Shown here one piece after another: positions 22,990 through 29,474 of a stretch of 41,936 bases of DNA. The DNA is taken from the NCBI GenBank assembly GCA_036397095.1, contig DASWJQ010000148.1, positions 1 to 41,936 on the forward strand. The letters run 5' to 3'. The first letter of the stretch is position 1; each line of letters opens with the position of its first letter. This DNA is from DASWJQ01 sp036397095 (GTDB taxonomy: Bacteria; Chloroflexota; Anaerolineae; Anaerolineales; E44-bin32). Under the pieces are notes generated by a model that was not told where the DNA came from, did no database searches, and saw only the letters and a program-made list of their open reading frames with translations. Both the position numbers and the translations under genes were made by a program.

Positions 22990-25636
22990 CTCATTGCACA
23001 ACAACCAGCGACGAGAGGCTTTGTTCTTCGGCCTCGCGTTCCTGTTCTTGGGCGCAGGCGCCCTGGGCCTGTCCTTGGCGCCGGCCGCCCGCCAGGGGAG
23101 CTGGGCAGCGCTGGCTCAACGCTGGCAGCATTGGCTCCTCCTACCCATCTGGTTGGCCTGCGTTGTTGCCGTACGGCGGATGGCGGCCAGACGCATGCCC
23201 CTGCGCGATTCGTACTTGCTGCCGGCTGGCTTCTTGCTGGCCGGTTGGGGCACGCTGGTCGTCTGGCGATTGCTGCCGGAGTTTGGTCTGCGCCAAACCG
23301 GCTGGTTGGTCGTGGCCAGCGTCCTGCTCATCTTGGTGCTCCGGGCCGGCGACGATCTGCAGTGGCTGCGCCGTTACCGCTACCTGTGGCTGGTCATCGG
23401 CCTGGCCCTGACCGCCTTGACGCTGGTCTTTGGCACGCATCCGTCCGGTGGCGAACCACGGCTGTGGCTTGGCTGCTGTGGGCTCTTCTTTCAGCCCTCC
23501 GAGCTGCTGCGCCTGATGTTGGTGGTCTACATCGCCGCCTACCTGGCGGACAGACTGTCCCTCCCCTGGGATCAAAGTCGAAGCTCGACCTTCGGCGTCA
23601 TGGTTCCTCTAGTGATGGTGTGGGGATTGTCCATCGCGCTGTTGTTCGTCCAACGCGACCTGGGCACCGGCTCCCTGGTGCTGGCGCTGCTGGCTGTCCT
23701 GCTCTACCTGGCCAGCGGCCGGCGCGGGGTGCTGTTGCTGGGAGCCGGTATGGTGCTGGCTGGCGGGGCGGCGGCGGCGCTGTCCTTCGGCCTGGTCCGC
23801 AGCCGGCTGATCGGCTGGATCGACCCCTGGTCCGACCCAACCGGCTTAGGCTACCAGATCATCCAGTCGACACTGGCCATCAGCGCCGGCGGTCTGTTCG
23901 GCCAGGGTGTCGGTTTCGGCGCGCCGGGGCTCATTCCAGCGGTTCACACCGATTTCATCTTCTCGGCAATCGCCGAGGAGTGGGGGCTGGCGGGCGGATT
24001 GGCCCTGCTGTCGATTCTGGCGCTGGTGATCAGTCGTGGCTTACGCATCGCCGCCCGGCGGGTCGATACCTTTCAAGTCATGCTGGCGGCCGGCCTGAGT
24101 GCCAGCCTTGGCCTGCAATGCCTGCTGATCCTGGGCGGCGTGCTGCGGTTGCTGCCCTTGACCGGCGTCACCTTGCCATTTGTGTCCTATGGCGGGTCGT
24201 CACTCGTGGCCAGCTTCATCTCGTTGGGCTTACTGCTTCAAATGTCGGTGCGGCAGGAAGGCGCAAATCCGTACCGGCCGCAGCTCATGCGTCTCCACGC
24301 CGGGCTGCTGCTCGGCTGGCTGGCAGTGGCCCTGGCCTTCGGCTGGTGGGCGGTTGTGCGGGCGCCGGATCTCGTCCGGCGAAGCGACAATCCGCGACGG
24401 GCCATCGCCGCCAGGCTGTCGCCGCGAGGAATGATCTACGACCGGGCGGGTGGTCAGCTGGCCGGGCGGGCCGGGGACCGCGGCTCGTTCGAACGCACGT
24501 ACCCGGCGCCGGCAGCGGTGGCTGCCGTTGGATTCGACTCGGCAACCTACGGCCAGGCCGGCCTGGAAGCCAGCCTGGATCCTTACCTGCGCGGGCTGGA
24601 AGGCAACGATCCGCTCGATGTCTGGTGGACCGAACTGCTGTCGGCGGCGCCCCCGGCAGGTCTGGACGTGCGTCTGACGCTTTCTTTGCCGCTTCAGAGG
24701 GAGGCGATAGCGCTGTTGGAAGGTCGGACCGGGGCGGCCGTTGTGATCGACGGCCAGCGCGGTGAGGTTCTGGTGTTGGCGTCCCAACCAACCTTCGACC
24801 CGGGCGGGTTGGAGGCCAACTGGGTGCAATTGGCATCCGACCCGCGGTCACCGCTTCTGAGCCGGCCGGCCCAAGCGAGCTACCAACCCGGTGCGGCGCT
24901 CGGGCCCCTGTTCTTCGCCTGGGCGCTGGAGCACGACCTGACGCTGCCGGCCCCCCATGCTGACTTGGCCCGTCCAATCCCGGTGAATGGTGAACTGCTT
25001 CAGTGTGTGCAGCCACCCACGACGGACAGCGGGGCCGCCCCTTCCCTTGCGCAAGCGCTGCGGGCCGGTTGCCCCGCACCCTGGTTTTCCCTGGCGGAGC
25101 AGTTGGCGCCAAGCGAAATAGTGGCTTTTGTCGAGGCCTTTGGCTTAAACCAGGCCACGGGTCTGCGGCTGCCACAGGCCGGATCGGGCTGGGACGGCAG
25201 CACCATGGAGGCTGCCGCCGCGCGGCAGGCGTTTGCCATCGGTCAGGGCAATCTGACCGTGACGCCGGTGCAAATGGTGCGGGCCTTTGCCGGTTTGGCC
25301 CAGGACGGGGCGCTTCCCGAGCTCAAGCTGGCGGATGCGGTTCGCCAACCGGAAGCTGCCTGGTCCAGTTTGGAGGCCAGCGGAGCGCCTGTGCGGGCCA
25401 TCAGCCCACAGTCCGCCGCCCAAGTCCGCCGGTCGTTGGGAGCCAGCCGGCCCCTCGAGTACAGCGCCCGGGCGGTGGCCGGGGAAGGGGGGACCGAGCT
25501 GGGCTGGTATTTGGCGGCACTGCCGGACCATCCCAATCACCTGGTAGTGGTCATTGTGCTCGAGGCTGACACGGCCAGCCAGGCGCGAGCGCTTGGCCTT
25601 GCCTTGATCGGCCAAGCCGAGCGGCTGCTCCCTTGA
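22967..25636 (+). CDS. SEDS (RodA/FtsW) glycan polymerase fused to a degenerate class B PBP
   Basis: An 889-residue fusion. Residues about 15-440 are a polytopic SEDS domain with GGEPRLWLG, FFQPSELLRL and GVGFGAPGLIPAVHTDFIFS; Asp329 matches the catalytic Asp of RodA/FtsW. A linking membrane helix (about 445-465) leads to a class B penicillin-binding-protein half starting RGMIYDRAGGQLA (487-499). That half keeps the fold signature AIGQGNLTVTPVQM, but SxxK reads Ala643-Ala-Leu-Gly (YQPGAALG), SxN reads Gly701-Cys-Pro and KTGT reads Glu840-Gly-Gly-Thr. It should be unable to bind penicillin or cross-link. Start TTG 22967 overlaps mtnP; TTG 22994 is an alternative. Likely role: elongation-type glycan synthesis regulated by a pseudo-transpeptidase. 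Confidence 0.88.
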   Translation: MSIPISASSLHNNQRREALFFGLAFLFLGAGALGLSLAPAARQGSWAALAQRWQHWLLLPIWLACVVAVRRMAARRMPLRDSYLLPAGFLLAGWGTLVVWRLLPEFGLRQTGWLVVASVLLILVLRAGDDLQWLRRYRYLWLVIGLALTALTLVFGTHPSGGEPRLWLGCCGLFFQPSELLRLMLVVYIAAYLADRLSLPWDQSRSSTFGVMVPLVMVWGLSIALLFVQRDLGTGSLVLALLAVLLYLASGRRGVLLLGAGMVLAGGAAAALSFGLVRSRLIGWIDPWSDPTGLGYQIIQSTLAISAGGLFGQGVGFGAPGLIPAVHTDFIFSAIAEEWGLAGGLALLSILALVISRGLRIAARRVDTFQVMLAAGLSASLGLQCLLILGGVLRLLPLTGVTLPFVSYGGSSLVASFISLGLLLQMSVRQEGANPYRPQLMRLHAGLLLGWLAVALAFGWWAVVRAPDLVRRSDNPRRAIAARLSPRGMIYDRAGGQLAGRAGDRGSFERTYPAPAAVAAVGFDSATYGQAGLEASLDPYLRGLEGNDPLDVWWTELLSAAPPAGLDVRLTLSLPLQREAIALLEGRTGAAVVIDGQRGEVLVLASQPTFDPGGLEANWVQLASDPRSPLLSRPAQASYQPGAALGPLFFAWALEHDLTLPAPHADLARPIPVNGELLQCVQPPTTDSGAAPSLAQALRAGCPAPWFSLAEQLAPSEIVAFVEAFGLNQATGLRLPQAGSGWDGSTMEAAAARQAFAIGQGNLTVTPVQMVRAFAGLAQDGALPELKLADAVRQPEAAWSSLEASGAPVRAISPQSAAQVRRSLGASRPLEYSARAVAGEGGTELGWYLAALPDHPNHLVVVIVLEADTASQARALGLALIGQAERLLP

Positions 25637-25661
25637 CCGTGTCCTGGGCACAGACTAGAAT
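25633..25661 (+). promoter_or_regulatory. Promoter of the ffh-rpsP-khpA-rimM operon
   Basis: TTGACC (25633-25638), 17 bases, TAGAAT (25656-25661). The -35 box contains the TGA stop of the SEDS-PBP gene. The start would be near 25668, giving a leader of about 85 bases before the ffh ATG. Confidence 0.6.
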
Positions 25662-25753
25662 GAACCTGCTTCCCGTCATGCGACGTGCCCACCGCCGGCC
25701 GGTCGTTGCTCTCGTGGCAGCCCGATCGGCGGCTTGCATGTCAAGCGAGGGCT

Positions 25754-27079
25754 ATGTTTGAAAACCTGACGGGCCGGCTGCAAGCCGTGCTCCGTGACCT
25801 CGGCCGCCGTGGCAAACTGCGTCCCGAGGATCTCGACTCCGCATTGCGTCAGATCCGCCTGGCATTGCTCGAGGCGGATGTTGATTATGACGTGGTTCGC
25901 CGAATGCTCGAGGCGGTTGCCGAGCGGGCGGTGGGCGCCGACGTCCCGGTTGGGGCCGATCCGGCGCGCTACGTAGCCGGCATCATGCATGCCGCGCTGG
26001 TCGAAACGCTCGGGGAACCGGCCGAACTGCAGGGGCCGGGGTCAGCCCCACAGGCAGTTGTCCTTGTCGGGTTGCAAGGCTCGGGCAAGACAACGACCGC
26101 CGGCAAACTTGCCGGCTGGTTAGCGGGCCATGGCCGCCGCGTCTTGCTGGTGGCCGCCGATCGCCAAAGGCCGGCGGCGCGGCAACAACTGCAGATCCTT
26201 GGCCAGCGGATCCCGGTCCCGGTTCACCTGGCCGACGAAGAACCGGTGGCTGTGATGGTCGAGCGGGCCATGACGGCCGCCCGGCAAGCCGACAGCCAGT
26301 ATGTCATCTTCGACACGGCGGGCCGCTCTCAACTTGACGAGCCGTTGATGACCGAGCTGGCGGCGATTGGTCAGCATGCCCAGCCGGTCGAAACCTTGTT
26401 GGTGGTCGACGCCATGACGGGCCAGCAGGCAGTCCACGTCGCCCAGGGGTTCGACGAGTCCATTCCCCTCAGCGGCCTCATCCTTACCAAGGTGGATGGT
26501 GATGCACGCGGCGGCGCGGCCATTTCGATCCGGTCGGTCACGGGCATCCCCATCAAGTTCTTGGGGACCGGCGAGGCGCTGGACGATTTGGAGCAATTCG
26601 ATCCGGATCGGTTGGCCTCCCGCATCCTGGGGATGGGCGACATGGTCGGCCTGATGGAAACGGCCCAGGAAGCTGTTGATCCGAATGAGGCCGGGCGAAC
26701 GCTGAAACGGCTGCAGACGGGCTCGTTTGATCTGGAGGACTTCATCAACCAGCTCGACCAGGTGCAGAGATTGGGGCCCCTAGGCAAAGTGTTGAACATG
26801 CTGCCGGCGGGTGTGCTGCCGGCAGGTTTGGGTACGATTAACCATGGCCAACTTGAGCACCGGCTGCAGCGCACGCGGGCAATCCTGAACTCGATGACCC
26901 GCCAGGAACGCCGGCGCCCCGACTTGTTCAATGCCAGCCGCAAGCGCCGCGTTGCGGCCGGTTCAGGCACGAGCGTACAGGAAGTCAACCAGCTTCTCCG
27001 TCAACATAAGCAGATGGCGAAGCTGATGAAGCGCATGGGAAATGCAGGTTTGACGGGATCCGTCCCGGGTTTCCCATGA
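25754..27079 (+). CDS. ffh: Signal recognition particle protein Ffh
   Basis: GTPase that binds signal sequences on the ribosome together with SRP RNA and delivers them to FtsY at the membrane. 441 residues. The N domain (about 1-90) has LRPEDLDSALRQIRLALLEADV. The G domain has the P-loop G106-LQGSGKTTT, then DRQRPAARQQL, DTAGRSQLD and TKVDGDARGG. The Met-rich M domain (about 300-441) contains GPLGKVLNMLP and GSGTSVQEVNQLLRQHKQM, the RNA-binding helices. ATG 25754 is preceded by GCGAGGG; the open frame to 25685 is not conserved. The SRP RNA gene was not found in this window. Confidence 0.96.
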   Translation: MFENLTGRLQAVLRDLGRRGKLRPEDLDSALRQIRLALLEADVDYDVVRRMLEAVAERAVGADVPVGADPARYVAGIMHAALVETLGEPAELQGPGSAPQAVVLVGLQGSGKTTTAGKLAGWLAGHGRRVLLVAADRQRPAARQQLQILGQRIPVPVHLADEEPVAVMVERAMTAARQADSQYVIFDTAGRSQLDEPLMTELAAIGQHAQPVETLLVVDAMTGQQAVHVAQGFDESIPLSGLILTKVDGDARGGAAISIRSVTGIPIKFLGTGEALDDLEQFDPDRLASRILGMGDMVGLMETAQEAVDPNEAGRTLKRLQTGSFDLEDFINQLDQVQRLGPLGKVLNMLPAGVLPAGLGTINHGQLEHRLQRTRAILNSMTRQERRRPDLFNASRKRRVAAGSGTSVQEVNQLLRQHKQMAKLMKRMGNAGLTGSVPGFP

Positions 27080-27197
27080 TCAGGTAGACGGGCGATCCGG
27101 GCCAAATTGGCTTGCCCCTCCTTCCGGCGAGCCCCCTCTCCGCCCGGTCGGCCGCAGACATCGAGCAAGTAGCGAAGACAGGAGAGATACAAGGACA

Positions 27198-28073
27198 ATG
27201 GTTCGCATTCGTTTGCGCAAAGTGGGCGCACGAAACCAACCCAGTTTCCGCATCGTGGCCGCCGACAAGCAAAGTCCGCGCGACGGCCGCTTTCTGGAGA
27301 TTTTGGGCCACTACAACCCACGCACCGAACCGGCCACGATCCAAGTGGACGAGGCTCGGTTGTTCCATTGGCTCCAAAACGGGGCCGATCCGTCGGGTTC
27401 GGTTATCAACGTGTTTAAGAGCGTAGGAACCTGGGATCGTTGGCAGCGATTGCAGGCTGGTGAGGATCTGGAGACTCTGCTGCAGGAAGCGGCGGCCGAG
27501 GCCGAATCCCGCCAGGTCGATCCGCGTACCAAACGGTCTGACTTCGCCAGAAGCAAGCCGTCCAAGAAGTCGGTCGCCAAGGAACTAGCGGCGGCTGCGG
27601 CCGAAGCTGAGCCGGCAGCCGAGTCCGCGCCGGAACCCGAGCCTGAGGCCGAATCTGAACCCGAGGCGGAATCCGAGGCCGAGCAGCCGGCGCCAGAAGC
27701 TGAAGCCGCCGACGAAGCCGCCGAAGCCGGGGTGGAAGCCGAAGCGGAGGCGGAAGCGGAACCCGAGGCGGAGGCCGAGCCGGCGGAAGAGGCAGAAGTA
27801 GAGGCGGAGGCGGAAGCCGAGGCGGAGGTCGAACCCGAGGCGGGGGCCGAGCCGGTGGAAGATGCAGAAGTAGAGGCGGAGGCGGAAGCCGAGGCGGAGG
27901 TCGAACCCGAGGCGGAGGCCGAGGCGGAGGCCGAGCCGGAGCCGGAGGATGAGCCGGAAGCGGAGGTGGAGGCTGAACCCGAGCCCGAGCCCGAAACAGA
28001 GGCCGAACCTGAGGCCGATTCTGAGCCTGAGGCAGAGGCCGAGGCTGAAGATGAGGCAGAAACTGAAGAATAG
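27198..28073 (+). CDS. rpsP: Ribosomal protein S16 with a very long acidic C-terminal tail
   Basis: Residues 1 to about 88 are an ordinary S16 (MVRIRLRKVGARNQPSFRIV, GRFLEILGHYNP, a WLQNGADPSGSV region), a small-subunit assembly protein normally 75-100 residues long. Here the chain continues to 291. A basic linker (about 104-128, rich in Lys/Arg) is followed by about 161 residues consisting almost only of Glu, Ala and Pro with some Asp, Ser and Val and no Lys/Arg. Within the tail a 24-residue block is duplicated nearly perfectly at the DNA level (27771-27842 and 27843-27914). The frame stays open through the whole tail and ends just before khpA, so this is a real extension and not a sequencing frameshift. 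Its function is unknown; it would project a strongly negative disordered arm from the 30S body. Confidence 0.93.
   Translation: MVRIRLRKVGARNQPSFRIVAADKQSPRDGRFLEILGHYNPRTEPATIQVDEARLFHWLQNGADPSGSVINVFKSVGTWDRWQRLQAGEDLETLLQEAAAEAESRQVDPRTKRSDFARSKPSKKSVAKELAAAAAEAEPAAESAPEPEPEAESEPEAESEAEQPAPEAEAADEAAEAGVEAEAEAEAEPEAEAEPAEEAEVEAEAEAEAEVEPEAGAEPVEDAEVEAEAEAEAEVEPEAEAEAEAEPEPEDEPEAEVEAEPEPEPETEAEPEADSEPEAEAEAEDEAETEE
27771..27914 (+). repeat. Tandem 72-bp duplication inside rpsP
   Basis: Copy 1 is 27771-27842 and copy 2 is 27843-27914. I see only three single-base differences near the start of the unit. The unit encodes 24 residues, of which two are changed conservatively. It lies in the acidic tail of S16 and marks recent in-frame expansion. 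Confidence 0.75.
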
Positions 28074-28103
28074 CGCCCGTGATCGTGCTCGAGAGGCGTC
28101 TAC

Positions 28104-28331
28104 ATGAAACCGCTGATTGAATTCATTGCCAAGTCGATCGTTGAAGATCCCACCCAGGTGCAGGTTGAAGAGCAGCTGGAGCACGGCCACATCAGGCTCG
28201 TGTTGATGGTGGCCGACGAAGATATGGGGCGGGTGATTGGCCGCAACGGGCGGGTGGCCAATGCCATGCGCTCCTTGCTGCGGGTCAGCGCTGCCAAGCG
28301 TGGCACGAAGGCAACGCTCGATATCGGCTGA
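28104..28331 (+). CDS. khpA: KH-domain RNA-binding protein KhpA
   Basis: A 75-residue single KH domain (formerly YlqC). The GxxG loop with its flanking helix is visible as DMGRVIGRNGRVANAMRSLL. It starts MKPLIEFIAKSIVEDP, the family N-terminus. KhpA usually pairs with KhpB/Jag and binds many RNAs; in firmicutes the pair affects cell elongation and division. It lies 30 bases after rpsP and 3 bases before rimM, the conserved order seen in many bacteria. Confidence 0.93.
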   Translation: MKPLIEFIAKSIVEDPTQVQVEEQLEHGHIRLVLMVADEDMGRVIGRNGRVANAMRSLLRVSAAKRGTKATLDIG

Positions 28332-28334
28332 GGC

Positions 28335-28889
28335 ATGAGTCAAGCGATAGGCAAGCAAGAAATCGAACGCGCCCGGCCGTCGTACATTGCGGTCGGGCGC
28401 GTTGTGCGCCCGCATGGCGTGCGCGGTGGGCTGTTGGTGGCGGCCATCTCCGAGGCTATCCGCGGGCTGCGGCCGGATAGCCGGGCCTTCCTTGGAGAAG
28501 GCCGGTTGCCCATCACGGTGCGTTTCCTTCAGCCGCATCAAAATCGCTACCTGCTCGCCGCCGACGAGATTAAGAACCGGGAACAAGCCGACAGCCATCG
28601 CGGCGCCGAGCTGGCGGTCCAGGCGGGGGCTGTCACCGACCTGCCTGAAGACACCTACTATCACTGGCAGATTGTCGGTCTGGCCGTCGAGACCGAGGCG
28701 GGTGAACCGCTGGGTGCTGTACTGCGCATCCTCGAAACCGGGGCCAACGACGTTTACATCGTCGGCGAGCCGGGGGGCAAGGAGCTGTTGCTGCCAGCCA
28801 TCCAATCGGTCATCCGGTTGGTGGATTTGGAGGGTGGCCGGCTGGTGGTCAGGCTGTTGCCCGGTTTGCGCCCCGAGGGGGATGCCTAG
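28335..28889 (+). CDS. rimM: Ribosome maturation factor RimM
   Basis: 16S processing and 30S head-assembly factor, 184 residues. The N-terminal RimM domain begins YIAVGRVVRPHGVRGGLLV and the C-terminal PRC-barrel-like part includes DTYYHWQIVGLAVETEAGEPLGAV and ELLLPAIQSVIRLVD. It follows khpA by 3 bases. In many genomes trmD and rplS come next; here they are absent and an unrelated promoter follows, so the operon appears to stop at rimM. Confidence 0.95.
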   Translation: MSQAIGKQEIERARPSYIAVGRVVRPHGVRGGLLVAAISEAIRGLRPDSRAFLGEGRLPITVRFLQPHQNRYLLAADEIKNREQADSHRGAELAVQAGAVTDLPEDTYYHWQIVGLAVETEAGEPLGAVLRILETGANDVYIVGEPGGKELLLPAIQSVIRLVDLEGGRLVVRLLPGLRPEGDA

Positions 28890-28902
28890 GAGCGAGGTCC
28901 GC

Positions 28903-28932
28903 TTGTCCTGGCCAGAAGTGGCATGGTAGACT
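28903..28932 (+). promoter_or_regulatory. Promoter of the roadblock gene
   Basis: TTGTCC (28903-28908), 18 bases, TAGACT (28927-28932), with an extended TG just upstream of the -10 (TGGTAGACT). The predicted start lies about 25 bases before the ATG at 28965. Confidence 0.45.
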
Positions 28933-28964
28933 TTCGCCGTTTTCCCCATGTCAGGGGCTGAAGA

Positions 28965-29345
28965 ATGGTGATGGAAAAGACCCGAACCGAACAGATGGTT
29001 GATCGGCTGCGCGAGCTTCAGGCCAACACGCCCGATGTTGAAGCCTCGGCCGTGGTGTCGGTTGACGGGCTGATTATGGCCTCTGCCCTGCCCGGCAGTG
29101 TGGAGGAGGACCGTGTATCGGCCATGAGCGCCGCCATGCTCAGCCTGGGGGAGCGTATTGCCGGCGAACTTGGGCGGGGCGGGCTGGATGAAGTCTACAT
29201 ACATGGCGACGAAGGCTACGTATTGTTGATGTCGATCGGTCACGATGCCGTGCTGACGGTGTTGGCGCGTGAGCAGGCCAAACTGGGGCTTGTGCTGCTG
29301 GAAATGCGGCGGGCAAGCCAGGATCTTTCGGACTTGGTGAGCTGA
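28965..29345 (+). CDS. Roadblock/LC7 domain protein (MglB-like)
   Basis: A 126-residue single-domain protein. The core shows the roadblock pattern: VEASAVVSVDGLIMASALP, then SAMSAAMLSLGERIAGELG, DEVYIHGDEGYVLLMSIG and AVLTVLAREQAKLGLVLLEM. Such proteins commonly act as partners or GTPase-activating proteins of small Ras-like GTPases (for example MglA), or as scaffold dimers. No GTPase gene is next to it. ATG 28965 (MVMEK; ATG 28971 is an alternative) follows AGGGG. It has its own promoter, so it is probably separate from the rimM operon. Confidence 0.85.
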   Translation: MVMEKTRTEQMVDRLRELQANTPDVEASAVVSVDGLIMASALPGSVEEDRVSAMSAAMLSLGERIAGELGRGGLDEVYIHGDEGYVLLMSIGHDAVLTVLAREQAKLGLVLLEMRRASQDLSDLVS

Positions 29346-29351
29346 GTTTCA

Positions 29352-29380
29352 TTGACCCTGGGCTGAGCCCATGCTATCCT
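29352..29380 (+). promoter_or_regulatory. Promoter of pyrG
   Basis: TTGACC (29352-29357), exactly 17 bases, TATCCT (29375-29380). Transcription would begin at about 29386-29388, which coincides with the ATG of a 12-codon leader ORF. Confidence 0.6.
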
Positions 29381-29383
29381 TAG

Positions 29384-29461
29384 GTATGCACCCAATAGCG
29401 GGTATTGCATACGACAAGGGTTGAGCGCCGGCGAGCAAGACGGGCCGGCGCTTCGTCTTTT
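29384..29461 (+). promoter_or_regulatory. pyrG leader: short ORF, two hairpins, probable attenuator
   Basis: Hairpin 1: GTATGCA (29384-29390) with TGCATAC (29406-29412). A 12-codon ORF, MHPIAGIAYDKG, runs from ATG 29386 to TGA 29422-29424. Hairpin 2: AGCGCCGGC (29424-29432) with GCCGGCGCT (29444-29452), a perfect 9-bp stem followed by TCGTCTTTT, a good intrinsic terminator. The pyrG ribosome binding site (AAGGGAG) comes right after. Known pyrG control in firmicutes uses a leader terminator with reiterative G insertion; here the initial transcribed bases do not match that GGGC rule. Confidence 0.5.
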
Positions 29462-29474
29462 AAGGGAGCGTGCG

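Noticed and set aside
23131..24765. 544-codon open frame on the plus strand in another register
   Set aside because: Inside the SEDS-PBP gene; Arg/Gly/Pro-rich with no motif, typical of a frame-shifted high-GC shadow.
27771..27914. CRISPR-like or satellite array
   Set aside because: The repeats are contiguous, without spacers, and are in-frame coding sequence of rpsP.
27585..29243. 552-codon open frame on the minus strand
   Set aside because: It lies opposite rpsP, khpA, rimM and the roadblock gene. Its C-terminal half is a low-complexity Leu/Arg/Gly/Phe mirror of the acidic S16 tail, and no domain is recognisable.
29421..29474. Upstream TTG start for pyrG
   Set aside because: This would place the N-terminus inside the leader terminator stem; ATG 29475 has a proper ribosome binding site and matches family length.
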